From positions 4,437,896 to 4,501,895 of the forward strand of contig OY992837.1 in assembly GCA_963921425.1 (NCBI GenBank): a DNA stretch of 64,000 bases, written 5' to 3'. The notes under the pieces are model-generated. The model searched no databases. It saw only the letters and a program-made list of their open reading frames with translations, and was not told the origin of the DNA. Both the position numbers and the translations under genes were made by a program. This document shows, one piece after another, positions 35,299-46,010 of this stretch (position 1 is its first letter; each line of letters opens with the position of its first letter). The DNA comes from Dryas octopetala. Its lineage: Eukaryota; Streptophyta; Magnoliopsida; Rosales; Rosaceae.

Positions 35299-36383
35299 TC
35301 CCCACCTAGGGGTGGGCATTTTAACCGCACCGCAAAAATCGGCCGAACCGCACCGCCAAAAAACCGCGTTGACCAAAAAAAGTCAACATCGCCAAAAAAG
35401 CCGAACCGCACCGGTTCTTTCCGGTTCTACACCTTATTTAACCGCATCGCATACTTGCAAAAAATATATTTTTTTATAATTTTATACATATATACACCAT
35501 TATATATATATTTATATGATTATTATATACTTTTTATACACTTTTTGTAAACATTTTTATACAGTTTAGACCATAAACCCTAAACCCTAATAAAATATTA
35601 GAATTAATATTAAGGTAGCTATATTTTAGGGTTTAGACCCTAAAATATATTTTATATAACCCTATGACCTATTTTCTAGATATATAATATAATAATAAAT
35701 TAATAATGTTTTAGTATATAATTTTAGTTATACCCATTACCCTATATAATAAAATTAGTATATTCTTTATATTCTATATAAAAAAAATTAGTATATTATT
35801 TATAGTTTATACTCTATATACTAAAATTTGTAATTGTTTATAGTTCTAGGGTATAATATATAGTTATATACTATATAAGTGTATAGGGTATATGCCATAT
35901 AAGGTTTATAACTTGTAGTAACTAGTAAGTTAGTAACTTTGTTTTAAGCAGGTTCTTAACTTGTAGTTGTAGTCATTGGTTGTATACTTGTATAATTGAT
36001 TTTGTTTTTAACTTTTAAGTTTTAAGTATTAAGCAGGTTAAGCAAAGTTTAATGTGTGAGTCTTTTTGGTTAAGTTCATTGAATTAACTTGTAAATTTGT
36101 TTTTTTGTTGCTAAAACTTGTTAATTAGGATGAGTTTGCATCATTAAATAATTGGGCTTAGGCTTAAAAAAATAAATGTGAAGCCCAAAAGTGCTAATCT
36201 GAATAATAGCCCATTAAGCCCAGAACCGCGGTGGAGAACCGCACTGCACCTTGAATGGTTTGGTTTTTTTATTTCTTTCACGGTTTTAAGCACCGAACCG
36301 CACCGTGTATTAATGTCCGGCGCGACGCACGGTTTCAGGGGAAAAGTGAGTCGAACCGCACCGCGCCTACCCCTATGCCCACC
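35299..36383. mobile_element. Non-autonomous hAT-like DNA transposon
   Basis: Element 35307-36375 (1069 bp) begins TAGGGGTGGGC and ends with the inverse of TAGGGGTAGGC, the usual hAT end. It is flanked by TCCCCACC (35299-35306) and TGCCCACC (36376-36383), an 8-bp target duplication with one mismatch. At least six AACCGCACCG or GAACCGCACCG subterminal motifs cluster near both ends, like transposase-binding sites. The interior is AT-rich (TATA-type runs, an AAACCCTAAACCCTAA block at 35576) with no transposase frame. Confidence 0.85.
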
Positions 36384-38325
36384 CACTCCCCCATTATTTT
36401 TTGGAGCACACTCGTTTGGGCCTGAGGTCCATGAACAACAATGTATATCATTACAATGGAGATGAAGCCATTTTCTTGTTGCCATGAGTGGGCCAAGCGG
36501 CCCAAGCCTAATACTGCTCTCATGTTCGGGAAGTCAGGCCCAGGTAAGCCCACAGAAACCAAAATTACTGGATTCCTAATAATGGTTGCATTTGTAATTT
36601 TAAATCACATAGTGATGGCCCTTAATTAAGCATAATTTCCTTTTGTTGGGTCCTACATATTATTGTAATGCTGTGAGTGGAAGTTACATATCTAGTATCC
36701 ATCCGCAATTTGGCATTGGAATTTGAAAGGCCCAGAGCGGCCCAGTGACCCACCACCCCGAAACCAACTCATTTGTAGTCATAGACATCTCATCCACACA
36801 CACCTGAAAGCCAAATGGGCATCGGTTCATTATTAATAGCTGTACTCCTTCTTGCCCTTTTGGATAAAACCACATCAATCACCCCCGAATTGCTTGCCAG
36901 ATGTGACTTCATACTCGCCAAACAAAATATGCAAAAACAAATCTGACTTGTCCCAATTGTGGATTAATTTTGTTTATGACAGCTTAAATCATGCTTTGAT
37001 AACCACTCCTTGATTGCGAACAGTTATGCACGTCATTTTCATAACCACTTCATAATCTTTTAGACTGTGAAGCATAACTAACCACGTTTTTTGGGCGTGA
37101 TTTTCAACTTCTAATGAATGATGCCATGTTTTTGGTTTTGAGTCAATACCTGTGTGAGTGCATTAGATTATATAATTTTTATACCAAATATATATATAAA
37201 TGTTTTAAAATTAATTGATTAATAAGTTAATACAAAATTAATTATAATTTTAAATTTATTACATAACTAATCTTATAATGCGAACAATTTATTTGTTAGG
37301 TTGTATTTTAAAAATTATCATTAAAAAAATCAATTAAATCAGAAATAATTTAATTTAAAAAATAAAATCAGAGAAATGTCCCCACAAGACATCCAACATT
37401 ATAAGTAAAGCACATATATGATATACCACCAATCACGAAATCAGGAACTTTCTCCTTTTGGTGATTAAACATAATATTATAAGTGAATCTATCTGCCCTA
37501 GCAAATAATTGATTCTAATAATAATAATAATAAAAAGAAACTGATAATTGGTGAGGAATAAAAGAAAAAGGAAACGGGTGGCAAGAGAGAATAATGAGGG
37601 CTTTGAACTCATTTGATGTTTTAGAATCATATTCTCAAAAACAGGTCCTTTTCTTTGATAAGTGTAGATGCTTTGTTGGTGAGATATTTTTTAAACTCTC
37701 TTGACTTAATTGGATTGATCACTGCCGCTGGAGTTGGTTTCCTTTAACAATATTAGTCATTGATGAGGGTTTATTACAAGAAACAATAGTGGGACTGTAA
37801 GAACAAGCTGCTTTGGCTCGTTGCTACAACTTGCCAGGTTTAACAGTATTGTCAAAATCACGAGGCTGGAGGCAAGTCTTTGATTTGCAAGTTTGCAACA
37901 CAACAAAACTACATGGAATTTTTACAGTACATAATAGAAACAATAGCAGATGCTTTCGAGATTTCATTTTCGATCATTCTGCTGGATCAACATGCAAATG
38001 TGATTTTGTGATCATTTTTTTTTTCTCTACGTAAAATGGTATTTTTTCGTTTGTCTGAACATGAAATGGGACTGAAAAATTAAAATCCGAAGTACCCGTT
38101 GACCAAAAAAGCATAAATTACTACAATAGTATAATATACAATAATGAGTCAGAAAAAAGGGGTAGATTGACCATGAAGCGACGATGAGGATGTGAAATTA
38201 CAAGGATGGGCACGTTGTCGATATGAGCGACAAGAGGAAGTTGGTTGGGCTGAGTGTAAACTGTAAAAGCAACCGCCGCTGAATAAGGCCGTTGAATCCG
38301 GCGTCGGCTACACTGCACTTATATG

Positions 38326-38429
38326 TCACGTGTGGACCCTCCTCGTTTTTGTTACATGCCACATCTTCTTCTCGGCCACGCTACTAATTAAGTAACGGTG
38401 CCGTGGGAACCATCCTGACTCCCACGTGG
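38326..38429. promoter_or_regulatory. Pair of ABRE/G-box motifs with no gene behind
   Basis: CACGTG occurs at 38327-38332 (in TCACGTGTGG) and 38423-38428 (in CCCACGTGGC), 96 bases apart, and an ACGCGT follows. The surrounding 200 bases are GC-richer than the neighbourhood. No coding exon is seen downstream on either strand. Confidence 0.3.
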
Positions 38430-38924
38430 CACGCGTAATACACACCCTGCCAACGCATATCCATAAATGCATCATCTCTGCCTTTCCTACAAAATTCCAC
38501 CACTAATTCCACCACTAAATTCCAGCACTTAGCGGTGCTGTAGAGATATTTTTAGTATGGCAATCGTGACATGTGTGAATGTACTATACGTCTCATCAGG
38601 TTATTCCATTCAAGGCTTTTTTCATTATGTTTATATATAAATTTCATTATGTGACCAGTCAAACACTGTGAATAGATGCAAAAGTATATAGCACCGTTCC
38701 ATATGAATTTTTTCAAGTCAATGAGTAAAAAAAATACAATGATCTCATTCAGTCTCTCCTTTAATCGAAAAGAGATTATGAATTTAAAACTCATGAAAGA
38801 CAAATAAATTAAAAAGAGATGTTCTAGTATTATTTTCTCCATGCAAAAAACATGAACTTAAATTAAAAAAAAAAAAATTGACGGAATTATAACATTATAT
38901 TTTTAAAAGATCAAATTGAAAATA

Positions 38925-39065
38925 CCGATGTGCAAAATCATTGAAGAGAAAAAAAAAATTAATGTATGAAATAGAAGAACATCGATGTGCAAAATTACCA
39001 AAGAAAAATCGAGAAGACAGAATAAAATGAATGTGCAAAATTGTCAAAGAAATTGAGTAGAGAAG
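38925..39065 (+). repeat. Degenerate tandem repeat, three units of about 50 bp
   Basis: GATGTGCAAAAT..GAAGAGAAA-like units begin at 38927, 38984 and 39029, each followed by an A-rich stretch. Unit spacing is 57 and 46 bases. Confidence 0.45.
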
Positions 39066-39964
39066 ATAATCGCAGCACGCTTGAAGACCTCTAATTATGA
39101 AAGGCACATGAATGTTGACTGTTTAAGATGACGAACTTGATTGTTTAAAAAATATCCTTATTATTATATTATTAAAATAAATATATTATAAGGTAAAATG
39201 GTATGACTGTCATTCATTCTTGTCATCGCCTAAATGGAAGCATGCTTGTAAAAAATCACAGTTTCCAACTTTCCATACCTAATTAAACATATTAGATTTC
39301 CAGAAAAAATAGCTAAACATATTAAATCCGTAAATGTTTCCATGCAAAATGCAGAGCTGTGCCAACTGTGAGGGAAAACAACACGTGTCGTATACCGACT
39401 TTTACAAAGGTTAGTGGACCCAACACGCAAACAAAGCCTGAAGAATGGTCCAAAATGCGAGCCGGGTAGGGTCCGTGGGCCTTGGACGAATTGGGTACTC
39501 TCAAGTCTCAACAAAAAGTTCACAACGGCTACTGCGCCGTTGGGTGCGCCCACTCAAGCATAGTGCCTGTCGCTGTGTCTCCATTCTTCAATCCCGTGAC
39601 CTTCTGGGGTTGACCTACGCTTCCGGTAAACAGTAAACTGCACCAATAAAGTGCAATACCATGTTTCCCATCCCCACCAACCCTTTTTTAAAATACAAAA
39701 ATTTACCTAAAATTTGGTTTTATAAAATTATATAAGGGTCCGTTAACATACAGGTATTGGTACCTAAATTTAGTAACCAAAACCACCTAAAACCTCATTC
39801 TTTCTTTGCGGGCCAACTACCACAATCCTATTATTCATTTGTGGACACCACACCCACTAAATCCCAAAATACCATGCAGACACCACACCACCACTAGATC
39901 CCAAAACACCATCCGAAAATAAACATAACATGTAGACATCTTCCAAAATACCATCATCAATGCA

Positions 39965-40415
39965 TCACCAAAAAACAGAAACTGTAAGTCCGCAACTCCA
40001 ATAAACTGCAGTTTCAACTCTATAAATTGCAGTTTCTGCAGTTTCAGTTTACTTACAGTTCCAGAAACTGTAATTTAGGGTAAACCCAAAAAACTGAAAC
40101 TGAAACTGCAAGTCCACAACTCCAATAAACTGCAGTTTCAACTCTAATAAATTGCAGTTTATGCACTTTTAGTTCACTTGCAGTTTCAGAAACTGCAAAA
40201 AGTTTACTTGCAGAAACTGAAACTGCAAGTCCGCAACTCTAATAAACTGCAGTTTCAACTTTAATAAATTGCAGTTTCTGCAGTTTCAATTCACTTACAG
40301 TTCCAGAAACTGCAGTTTCAGTTCACTTGCAGTTCCAGAAACTGCAGAAAGTTCACTTGCAGTTCTAGGTTTCTGCAGTTTCAGAAACTGCAGAAAACTG
40401 CAGTTTTAAAAACTG
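39965..40415 (+). repeat. Minisatellite of about 120-bp units rich in CTGCAG palindromes
   Basis: Units start with AAGTCCGCAACTCCAATAAA at 39986, a near-copy at 40110 and another at 40227 (spacing 124 and 117), followed by a partial unit to about 40410. Each unit contains AACTGCAGTTTCAACTCTA, AAATTGCAGTTT and TTCCAGAAACTGCAG, so the array is also internally palindromic (AAACTGCAGTTT). Confidence 0.8.
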
Positions 40416-41764
40416 AACTAAACAAAAAAAATCAAGAACCTAATTAAACATACTCATGCACAGACCTTGATAAGAAGAGAGAAAAGTTGGGATCTTAATT
40501 ATTTGATTAATTGATAAATTGGATCGAAATCGGTGGCGGGCAGCGGCAAAATGGCAAAGCTGGATGACGAACAGATCGCGGAGCTGCTCGTGGTGGTGGT
40601 GTTCGTCCTGGAGGTGCTTGCTCTGCGAAGAAGAAGAACAAGAAGATGATGAAGAAGAAAGGGAAAAGAGACATAGTGGGGGGGATAAAGAGAGAAGATG
40701 AACGTGAAGAGAGAAGAAAGAGAATGGCAAAAAGGAAATAAAATGATAATTGACCAGATTTCAAGATAGCAACTTACCTTGTTATTAAAAAAAATTAATT
40801 GATGCACTAGAGAGTAAAAACAATAAGTAAAAGGTAGTTTAGGGTAATTAATTCTTTATATAACATAGTTTTGAACCTGACAGTTATAAAAAGACATAAA
40901 TTGCCCATCAGCTTCCAAGAATTTGACTTGGGATTGTTTACTGTAAAATAATCTTGAAGTTGAAGATAAAGCTCAAAATGTTATTCCTGGAATCTTTTTT
41001 AGGGAAAAAGCCTTTATTTTGATCTTCTTCTTATTTAAGCCTGCAAGTTGCTGGTAGCAGAGTCATAGGGATAGGATTCATAACACATAATTACTTCGTG
41101 GCAGTAATCATGGACTTAAATATAATGTCATTTATTAAGGATCCGTTTATTGTCATCACATGCACTGATCCACGTAGTAGTCGGTTGATGATTTTGATTC
41201 TCTATAATTCCGACCAAGCATTTATTGTTAAAAAGGTTGGGGTCAAAATTAATCGACATAATCACATTAGGTTACAATACCTTATTTTTATTTTGGACAT
41301 GAAAAATTTCAAATTTGTGATAATTTCAAACAAAGTGGAGTTAAATAAATATGTTATTTATATCGCATTGTTCACTATCTGCCTAATAATTAACAAAAAC
41401 AATTATGTGCGTAATAAGGTTATTTGTCTTAAAAATATTCAACAAAAATAACAAGTAATCGTGTAATATTTGTGATGATCTAATTTGTCAAATTTTTATA
41501 TTTCAACCTAATACTATACCACAAAAATATTTTAAATGAGATAACTTAATCATGTGTATAATATGACTACCTAGTGTTATAAATGATACAATATTATAAA
41601 CTTTATTTGAAATGAGAATATATATTATTGTCTCACTGAAAGTCTTACAATACAAGTGACACAACTGCCCATTAAAAAATCTCTCTAAGTACCACATATA
41701 AACCTATATTGGCACCTTAAAGTTGTATGTGCTAGTTATGTGATAAGTTTAGTAATTTGTTAAA

Positions 41765-41936
41765 GCCTTAGAGGCTCAGGAATAAAACTTGCCTGCACCC
41801 CTGTTTCATCAGCTGGCATCCCTCTCTCTCTATCTCTCTCCTCTCTCTCTCTCTCTCTCTCTTTTTTCTCTCTTGTGACACCACCTGTCCCCCTAACACG
41901 GGGGCAGGCAAGTTCTTCTCGAGGCTCAGACCCATG
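41765..41936. mobile_element. Small inverted-repeat element with a CT microsatellite in the loop
   Basis: The left arm 41771-41805, read on the minus strand (GGGTGCAGGCAAGTTTTATT), pairs with right arm 41892-41929 (GGGGCAGGCAAGTTCTTCTC). The loop carries a (CT)n tract at 41821-41862. No coding capacity. It lies about 600 bases upstream of the methyltransferase start. Confidence 0.5.
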
Positions 41937-42009
41937 TGTCCTTATTAGGACTCCACCCAGGTCCACCTGACCAAAACGTAACCAGCAAATATTGAGATAA
42001 TCCAATGCC

Positions 42010-42016
42010 TATAAAA
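42010..42016 (+). promoter_or_regulatory. Likely TATA box of the methyltransferase gene
   Basis: TATAAAA in CCTATAAAATTATAAAAAAA, followed by GC-richer leader DNA. It would give a leader of nearly 500 bases that contains two upstream ORFs. Confidence 0.4.
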
Positions 42017-42269
42017 TTATAAAAAAACCTTGTATTATTATACTAATGGCCAATGCACATCAATAACTTTTAGCGAATCTAGAAGAGGCTCGGTTCCAAC
42101 GTGGAAACCGGCTATTCCGGTCCTCGAAACGGCGCGAGACCGCGTCATCCTTGTTTATCCCCACTCCGTTTTCTTCAACCTCCTTCTTCTCCAACAGTTC
42201 CATCCCAGTATTTTCTTTCAGTTCCTCCTGAAACCTCCCTCACTAACAGAAAACATAAAAACAACAAAA

Positions 42270-42284
42270 ATGACATTTCGCTAA
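42270..42284 (+). CDS. Minimal upstream ORF (4 codons)
   Basis: ATG ACA TTT CGC TAA in the presumed leader of the methyltransferase gene, with an A-rich context (A at -3). It could only act as a scanning obstacle; the product would be 4 residues. Confidence 0.3.
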   Translation: MTFR

Positions 42285-42311
42285 AAAACACCGAAAAGCT
42301 TCAAACCAACC

Positions 42312-42431
42312 ATGGCCTCCGGCTTTGTTCATCCTCCCTCTCCTCTCCAATTTAAGATCTGCAACTCTCTCCTCTCTCGACCAGCCTTGATCGGAGCAAA
42401 CCACACCTCAGCTCGATTCTGCTCCCGCTAA
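42312..42431 (+). CDS. 39-codon upstream ORF of the methyltransferase gene
   Basis: It starts in a strong context (ACCATGG; A at -3, G at +4) and ends 96 bases before the main start codon. The peptide begins MASGFVHPPSPLQFK and ends RPALIGANHTSARFCSR, an ordinary amino-acid mix rather than low-complexity leader sequence. From memory, some Arabidopsis methyltransferase-like genes of this type (At3g53400, At5g03190) are annotated with conserved peptide uORFs. That this one is conserved or represses translation is inference. Confidence 0.5.
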   Translation: MASGFVHPPSPLQFKICNSLLSRPALIGANHTSARFCSR

Positions 42432-42527
42432 ACCCCACTTCTTCTTCCCTCCTAATTTCTCATCCCTCATTACCATTCTTTGATTTCTTTGTAAGAATTT
42501 TTTCTGAGGATTTGTTTGTTTTTTAAT

Positions 42528-44120
42528 ATGAAATCTTCGAAAAAGTGTGCATTTACAGACATGGAGCCTCCCGCAGGCAAGCCCGGCTTTATCCGAAACG
42601 TTCTGGTCCGGTCCTTCTTGTTCGGCCTCTTCATCCTAGTGCTCCGGTTCGCTTACGTCATCACCGTCACGGGCGAGTCCTGCAAACTCGGCAACTTCTG
42701 TTTCTTTTCCCTCCCCGAGAACATGAACTTCGTCATAGCCAGCGGCGGAGGAGCTTCGGTTTCAGCGATGGCCGCAAACGACGCCGTATCGTCCAACTCG
42801 GCGGGTCCCGCCCGACCCGGTATCTACACCAGCAAGGATTGGATCAAGGCCGTCAATTTCTACTCCTCCGTTTTCCAAGATCTGATGGCCCAAGGGTTTC
42901 TCTCGCCGGAGATGAAAGCTCTCTGCGTCGAGACCCAAACCGGACAGGACGTGTTTGCACTGAAAGAGACCGGCGTGAAGGACACGGTCGGTATTTTCAA
43001 GAAAGCCGCGAGGCCGCTGGTAATTCCCGGCGACGCGCATCGCATGCCGTTTAAAGACGGTACCTTCGACTTCGTGTTCTCCGGCGGCGGCCGCCTCGAG
43101 AAGTCGCCTCGGCCGTTGGATTTCGCTTCGGAGATCATACGGACGCTCAGGCCTGAAGGGTTTACGGTGGTGCACATAGGGGCAAAAGATACGTATAGCT
43201 TCAATTCTTTTATTGATTTGTTCAATTGCTGCAAGTTAGTGACTTCTCGCGACATCGACGGCTTTAATTCGTCGATGCCGCACATACGCGAAATGGTGTT
43301 GAAGAAGGAGTGTGACTCTGATGGGATTGTTAGCAACAGGGTTAAGAACCCAGGTGGCAGTTTGGGTAATAAGTGCTCGGTTCCTGAGCACAAGTTAGAA
43401 TTGGTCCGGAAAGCTGAGCCTTTGATTGAAATTGAACCGTTGAAGCCTTGGATTACTTTGAAGAAGAACATACAGAATGTGAAATACCTTCCAACAATGG
43501 CGGATATAAGCTTTAAGAAGAGGTATGCGTATGTGGATGTTGGAGCTAGGAGTTATGGTTCTAGTATAGGAAGCTGGTTCAAGAAGCAATACCCCAAGCA
43601 GAACAAGACCTTTGAAGTGTTCGCCATTGAGGCTGATAAGACTTTTCACGAGCAGTACAAGGCGAAGAAGGGGGTGACTTTGCTGCCTTATGCTGCGTGG
43701 GTGAAGAACGAGACTTTGTCGTTCGAAATTAACGGAGACCCGGGTGAGAAAGTGAAGGAGAAAGGGAGAGGAATGGGGAGGATTCAGCCGGCTAAGTCGG
43801 CTGCTGGTGGATTCAATGGCGAGGTGGATCAGATTCAGGGGTTTGATTTCGCAAATTGGTTGAAGAACACGTTCTCGGAGAGAGATTTCGTGGTGATGAA
43901 GATGGATGTGGAAGGGACCGAATTTGATTTGATTCCGAGGCTGTTTGAGACCGGAGCGATTTGTTTGATTGATGAGATTTTTCTTGAGTGCCATTACAGT
44001 AGGTGGCAGAGGTGTTGCCCTGGTGAAAGAAGTGCAAAGTATGAGAAAACTTATGGCCAATGCTTGGACCTGTTTGCTTCACTAAGGCATAGTGGAGTTC
44101 TTGTTCATCAATGGTGGTAA
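42528..44120 (+). CDS. Membrane-anchored methyltransferase-like protein (FkbM/DUF7870 type)
   Basis: Single exon, 530 residues. A basic N-terminus with one hydrophobic span (VLVRSFLFGLFILVLRFAYV, residues about 23-42) suggests a type II membrane protein of the secretory pathway. The first half resembles a type-11 methyltransferase, but with a weak SAM-binding loop (ALCVETQTGQDVFAL) followed by clearer IPGDAHRMPF, TFDFVFSGGG and IIRTLRPEG motifs. The second half is FkbM-like: YAYVDVGARSYGSSIGSWF, EVFAIEAD, then VVMKMDVEGTEFDLIPRLF. Methyl donor use is expected from the folds; substrate and activity are unknown. Possible starts are ATG 42528 and ATG 42561 (MEPPAGKPG); the first is chosen because MKSSKK extends the basic arm. 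The gene shares its leader with two upstream ORFs. Confidence 0.82.
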   Translation: MKSSKKCAFTDMEPPAGKPGFIRNVLVRSFLFGLFILVLRFAYVITVTGESCKLGNFCFFSLPENMNFVIASGGGASVSAMAANDAVSSNSAGPARPGIYTSKDWIKAVNFYSSVFQDLMAQGFLSPEMKALCVETQTGQDVFALKETGVKDTVGIFKKAARPLVIPGDAHRMPFKDGTFDFVFSGGGRLEKSPRPLDFASEIIRTLRPEGFTVVHIGAKDTYSFNSFIDLFNCCKLVTSRDIDGFNSSMPHIREMVLKKECDSDGIVSNRVKNPGGSLGNKCSVPEHKLELVRKAEPLIEIEPLKPWITLKKNIQNVKYLPTMADISFKKRYAYVDVGARSYGSSIGSWFKKQYPKQNKTFEVFAIEADKTFHEQYKAKKGVTLLPYAAWVKNETLSFEINGDPGEKVKEKGRGMGRIQPAKSAAGGFNGEVDQIQGFDFANWLKNTFSERDFVVMKMDVEGTEFDLIPRLFETGAICLIDEIFLECHYSRWQRCCPGERSAKYEKTYGQCLDLFASLRHSGVLVHQWW

Positions 44121-45773
44121 CATCATGACAGGTTACTTTGATTCTAGTGTCATACTCCTTTTTCTTTTGTAATTTTGTTTTACAAAGAACAGCTCTAGAA
44201 TTGTTTATTGTTGTAAGAGTTGCAGCTGAAAATGAAATTTTCTTTACTTCACATTATAGACAAGCTCTCTTTCTTCCATTGGATTTAATTTATGTTTATC
44301 ATATTGGTTACCAACTGTCTGTTACATGTAGTTGCAATATAGTTTTGGGTCTGTAGGCACTTTCTAAGGTTTGCTTAGGCAGCTTGCTACTCTGCTAGAA
44401 CACTTTAAAATATGAGACAATGGGAATTGAGTTCAGGGTAGCTTAAACTTTTGAGGCCCATAACTTTTTGCTGAGGTTACAGAACTTACAGCAATTGCAT
44501 TCAGGTGCTTAATGCTTTTGTGCTCTGGGGGGTTATAGAGGGGTTTGTAGGTGAATGAGTTAATATTCCCTTGCATAACTACATTATGGTTTCTACTGTT
44601 TAATAGTATTTTCAGTTCTCTTTGACAAATCTGATCCTCCTTGTTTCTTTTCTGGTGAACTCCCCTTACATAATTGCACTCTGTAGAATCTATGACATAT
44701 AGGTAGTACAGTTGAAGGCCCAACAAAGGTAGTACATTTGTAGTAATCATGCCTCGTATGTTTTTTTTCCAGGAAATTCCACAAGCTTCCAAATTCAGTA
44801 GGGGCCTAGTATTAGATGCTACAAAGTATTTTGCACCATATAAGGTGAAGGATTTGTAAACAAAATCTTTGAAAAAAAAAAAAAGGATCTTGAAGCACAA
44901 TCAAAGGAATCAATAGAGCTTGTGGTTCCTTGCATTGTTCCAATTTTGTGGCTTAAAGTGGGAAGTTTCATCACGCTCATTTTGACTTATTCGACTCGAT
45001 CATTGGGTCACCGACTTGAGCTTCATAATTGGTTCAGTGCCAGCAGTTTGTTCTTCAAATGGTACTGCATATTTCGGCAACTGCACATGGCATTATCAAT
45101 TTATGTTTTGTTTCACAAGAATTATGAGCCTAATATTGCATCATTATCAATTTGTGTTTGGTTTTCATCCCATCAAAATCAATCTTGGACTACCAATTTC
45201 ATCCAGCAGTTGGGACAGCAGTAAATAAACCTAAAATGTAAAGAAAACAGAGGTCCAGAGTAACTGATAAAATCAATGCCAACTGCCATTCTGTGATGGA
45301 GTAGGTATGGTCCGTATGGATGGTTCAAAAATAACACTCTTTCAAACACGTAATTGATGTGCTCAATGCTCATTTAGTCATTTGTGAACCAAGCATGGGC
45401 GCAAATGAATGTGACAGCAAGCAACATTGTTCTTGGACCACTGAATAATTTATTCTTATATACAAACATACATGTGTCATGACACCTCAGCCATCACATT
45501 AGTTTATAAAATACTTTTTCTATAAAATTCCTCTTCCAAATTACAACCGAAAGTGGGAATTTGTTGGGACAACACGTGTATAAAAGTTAGTAAATTGTCA
45601 TGTAGCTAGCAAACGAGTACTTGGGCTTTTGTAAGTACTTTTTATTATGATTAAACTGGGCTCATGACCCATGTTTTGGATCACCTGACTGCAATTGAGA
45701 TCAGGCTTTTAATTCTTTTGTTTCTCCCACTACAATTGGGCTTATCTCTGTGCACCCAATATATAATTATTCT

Positions 45774-45837
45774 ATAATATGAAGGGTGTTCAGACAAAAT
45801 ATATATATATATATATATATATAATATGAAGGGTGTT
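45774..45837 (+). repeat. Short direct repeat flanking a TA microsatellite
   Basis: ATAATATGAAGGGTGTT occurs exactly at 45774-45790 and 45821-45837, with (TA)n between. It looks like a slippage duplication. Confidence 0.6.
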
Positions 45838-45914
45838 TTTGTCAACCACTGTCATATGAATTGTCATCCACTCTGTATAATGGTCCAGAAATATGCTCTC
45901 ATTTGCTCTAATTA

Positions 45915-46010
45915 CCACTAACTTATGATCTAGTGGTATTTCTCTTCACAATGTTAAAGAGGTTTCAAGTTCGAATCTCTCATTTCTTAGATACAAAATA
46001 ACTCTTTCAT
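45915..46010 (+). mobile_element. tRNA-derived SINE head
   Basis: A box-A-like TGATCTAGTGGTATT (45926-45940) is followed about 30 bases later by a box-B-like AAGTTCGAATCTCT (45967-45980). This is the order and spacing of an RNA polymerase III promoter, in a setting without tRNA stems. A short AT-rich body follows. Confidence 0.55.

Larger units (their letters stand above)
34265..42009. other. About 7.7 kb without recognised genes between the CASP-like and methyltransferase genes
   Basis: Holds the hAT-like element, a retroposon tail, two tandem-repeat arrays and an inverted repeat (listed separately), plus a promoter-like G-box pair at 38327-38428. The open frames here (up to 117 codons) are AT-rich or low-complexity and resemble no family I know. 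The stretch around 40540-40700 is a short GC-richer island with a biased GAAGAA composition. Confidence 0.5.

Noticed and set aside
40440-40807. Overlapping minus-strand open frames of about 85-100 codons
   Set aside because: They are made of Ser/Phe/Pro low-complexity sequence reading through a GAAGAA-biased stretch; no family resemblance and no consistent start.
42030-42355. Two frames of 84 codons in the methyltransferase leader
   Set aside because: Both begin at non-ATG codons (TTG and GTG); only the ATG-led ORFs at 42270 and 42312 were kept.
44433-44900. 155-codon minus-strand open frame downstream of the methyltransferase gene
   Set aside because: Composition is irregular, it covers the 3' flank of a clear gene, and no domain is recognisable.
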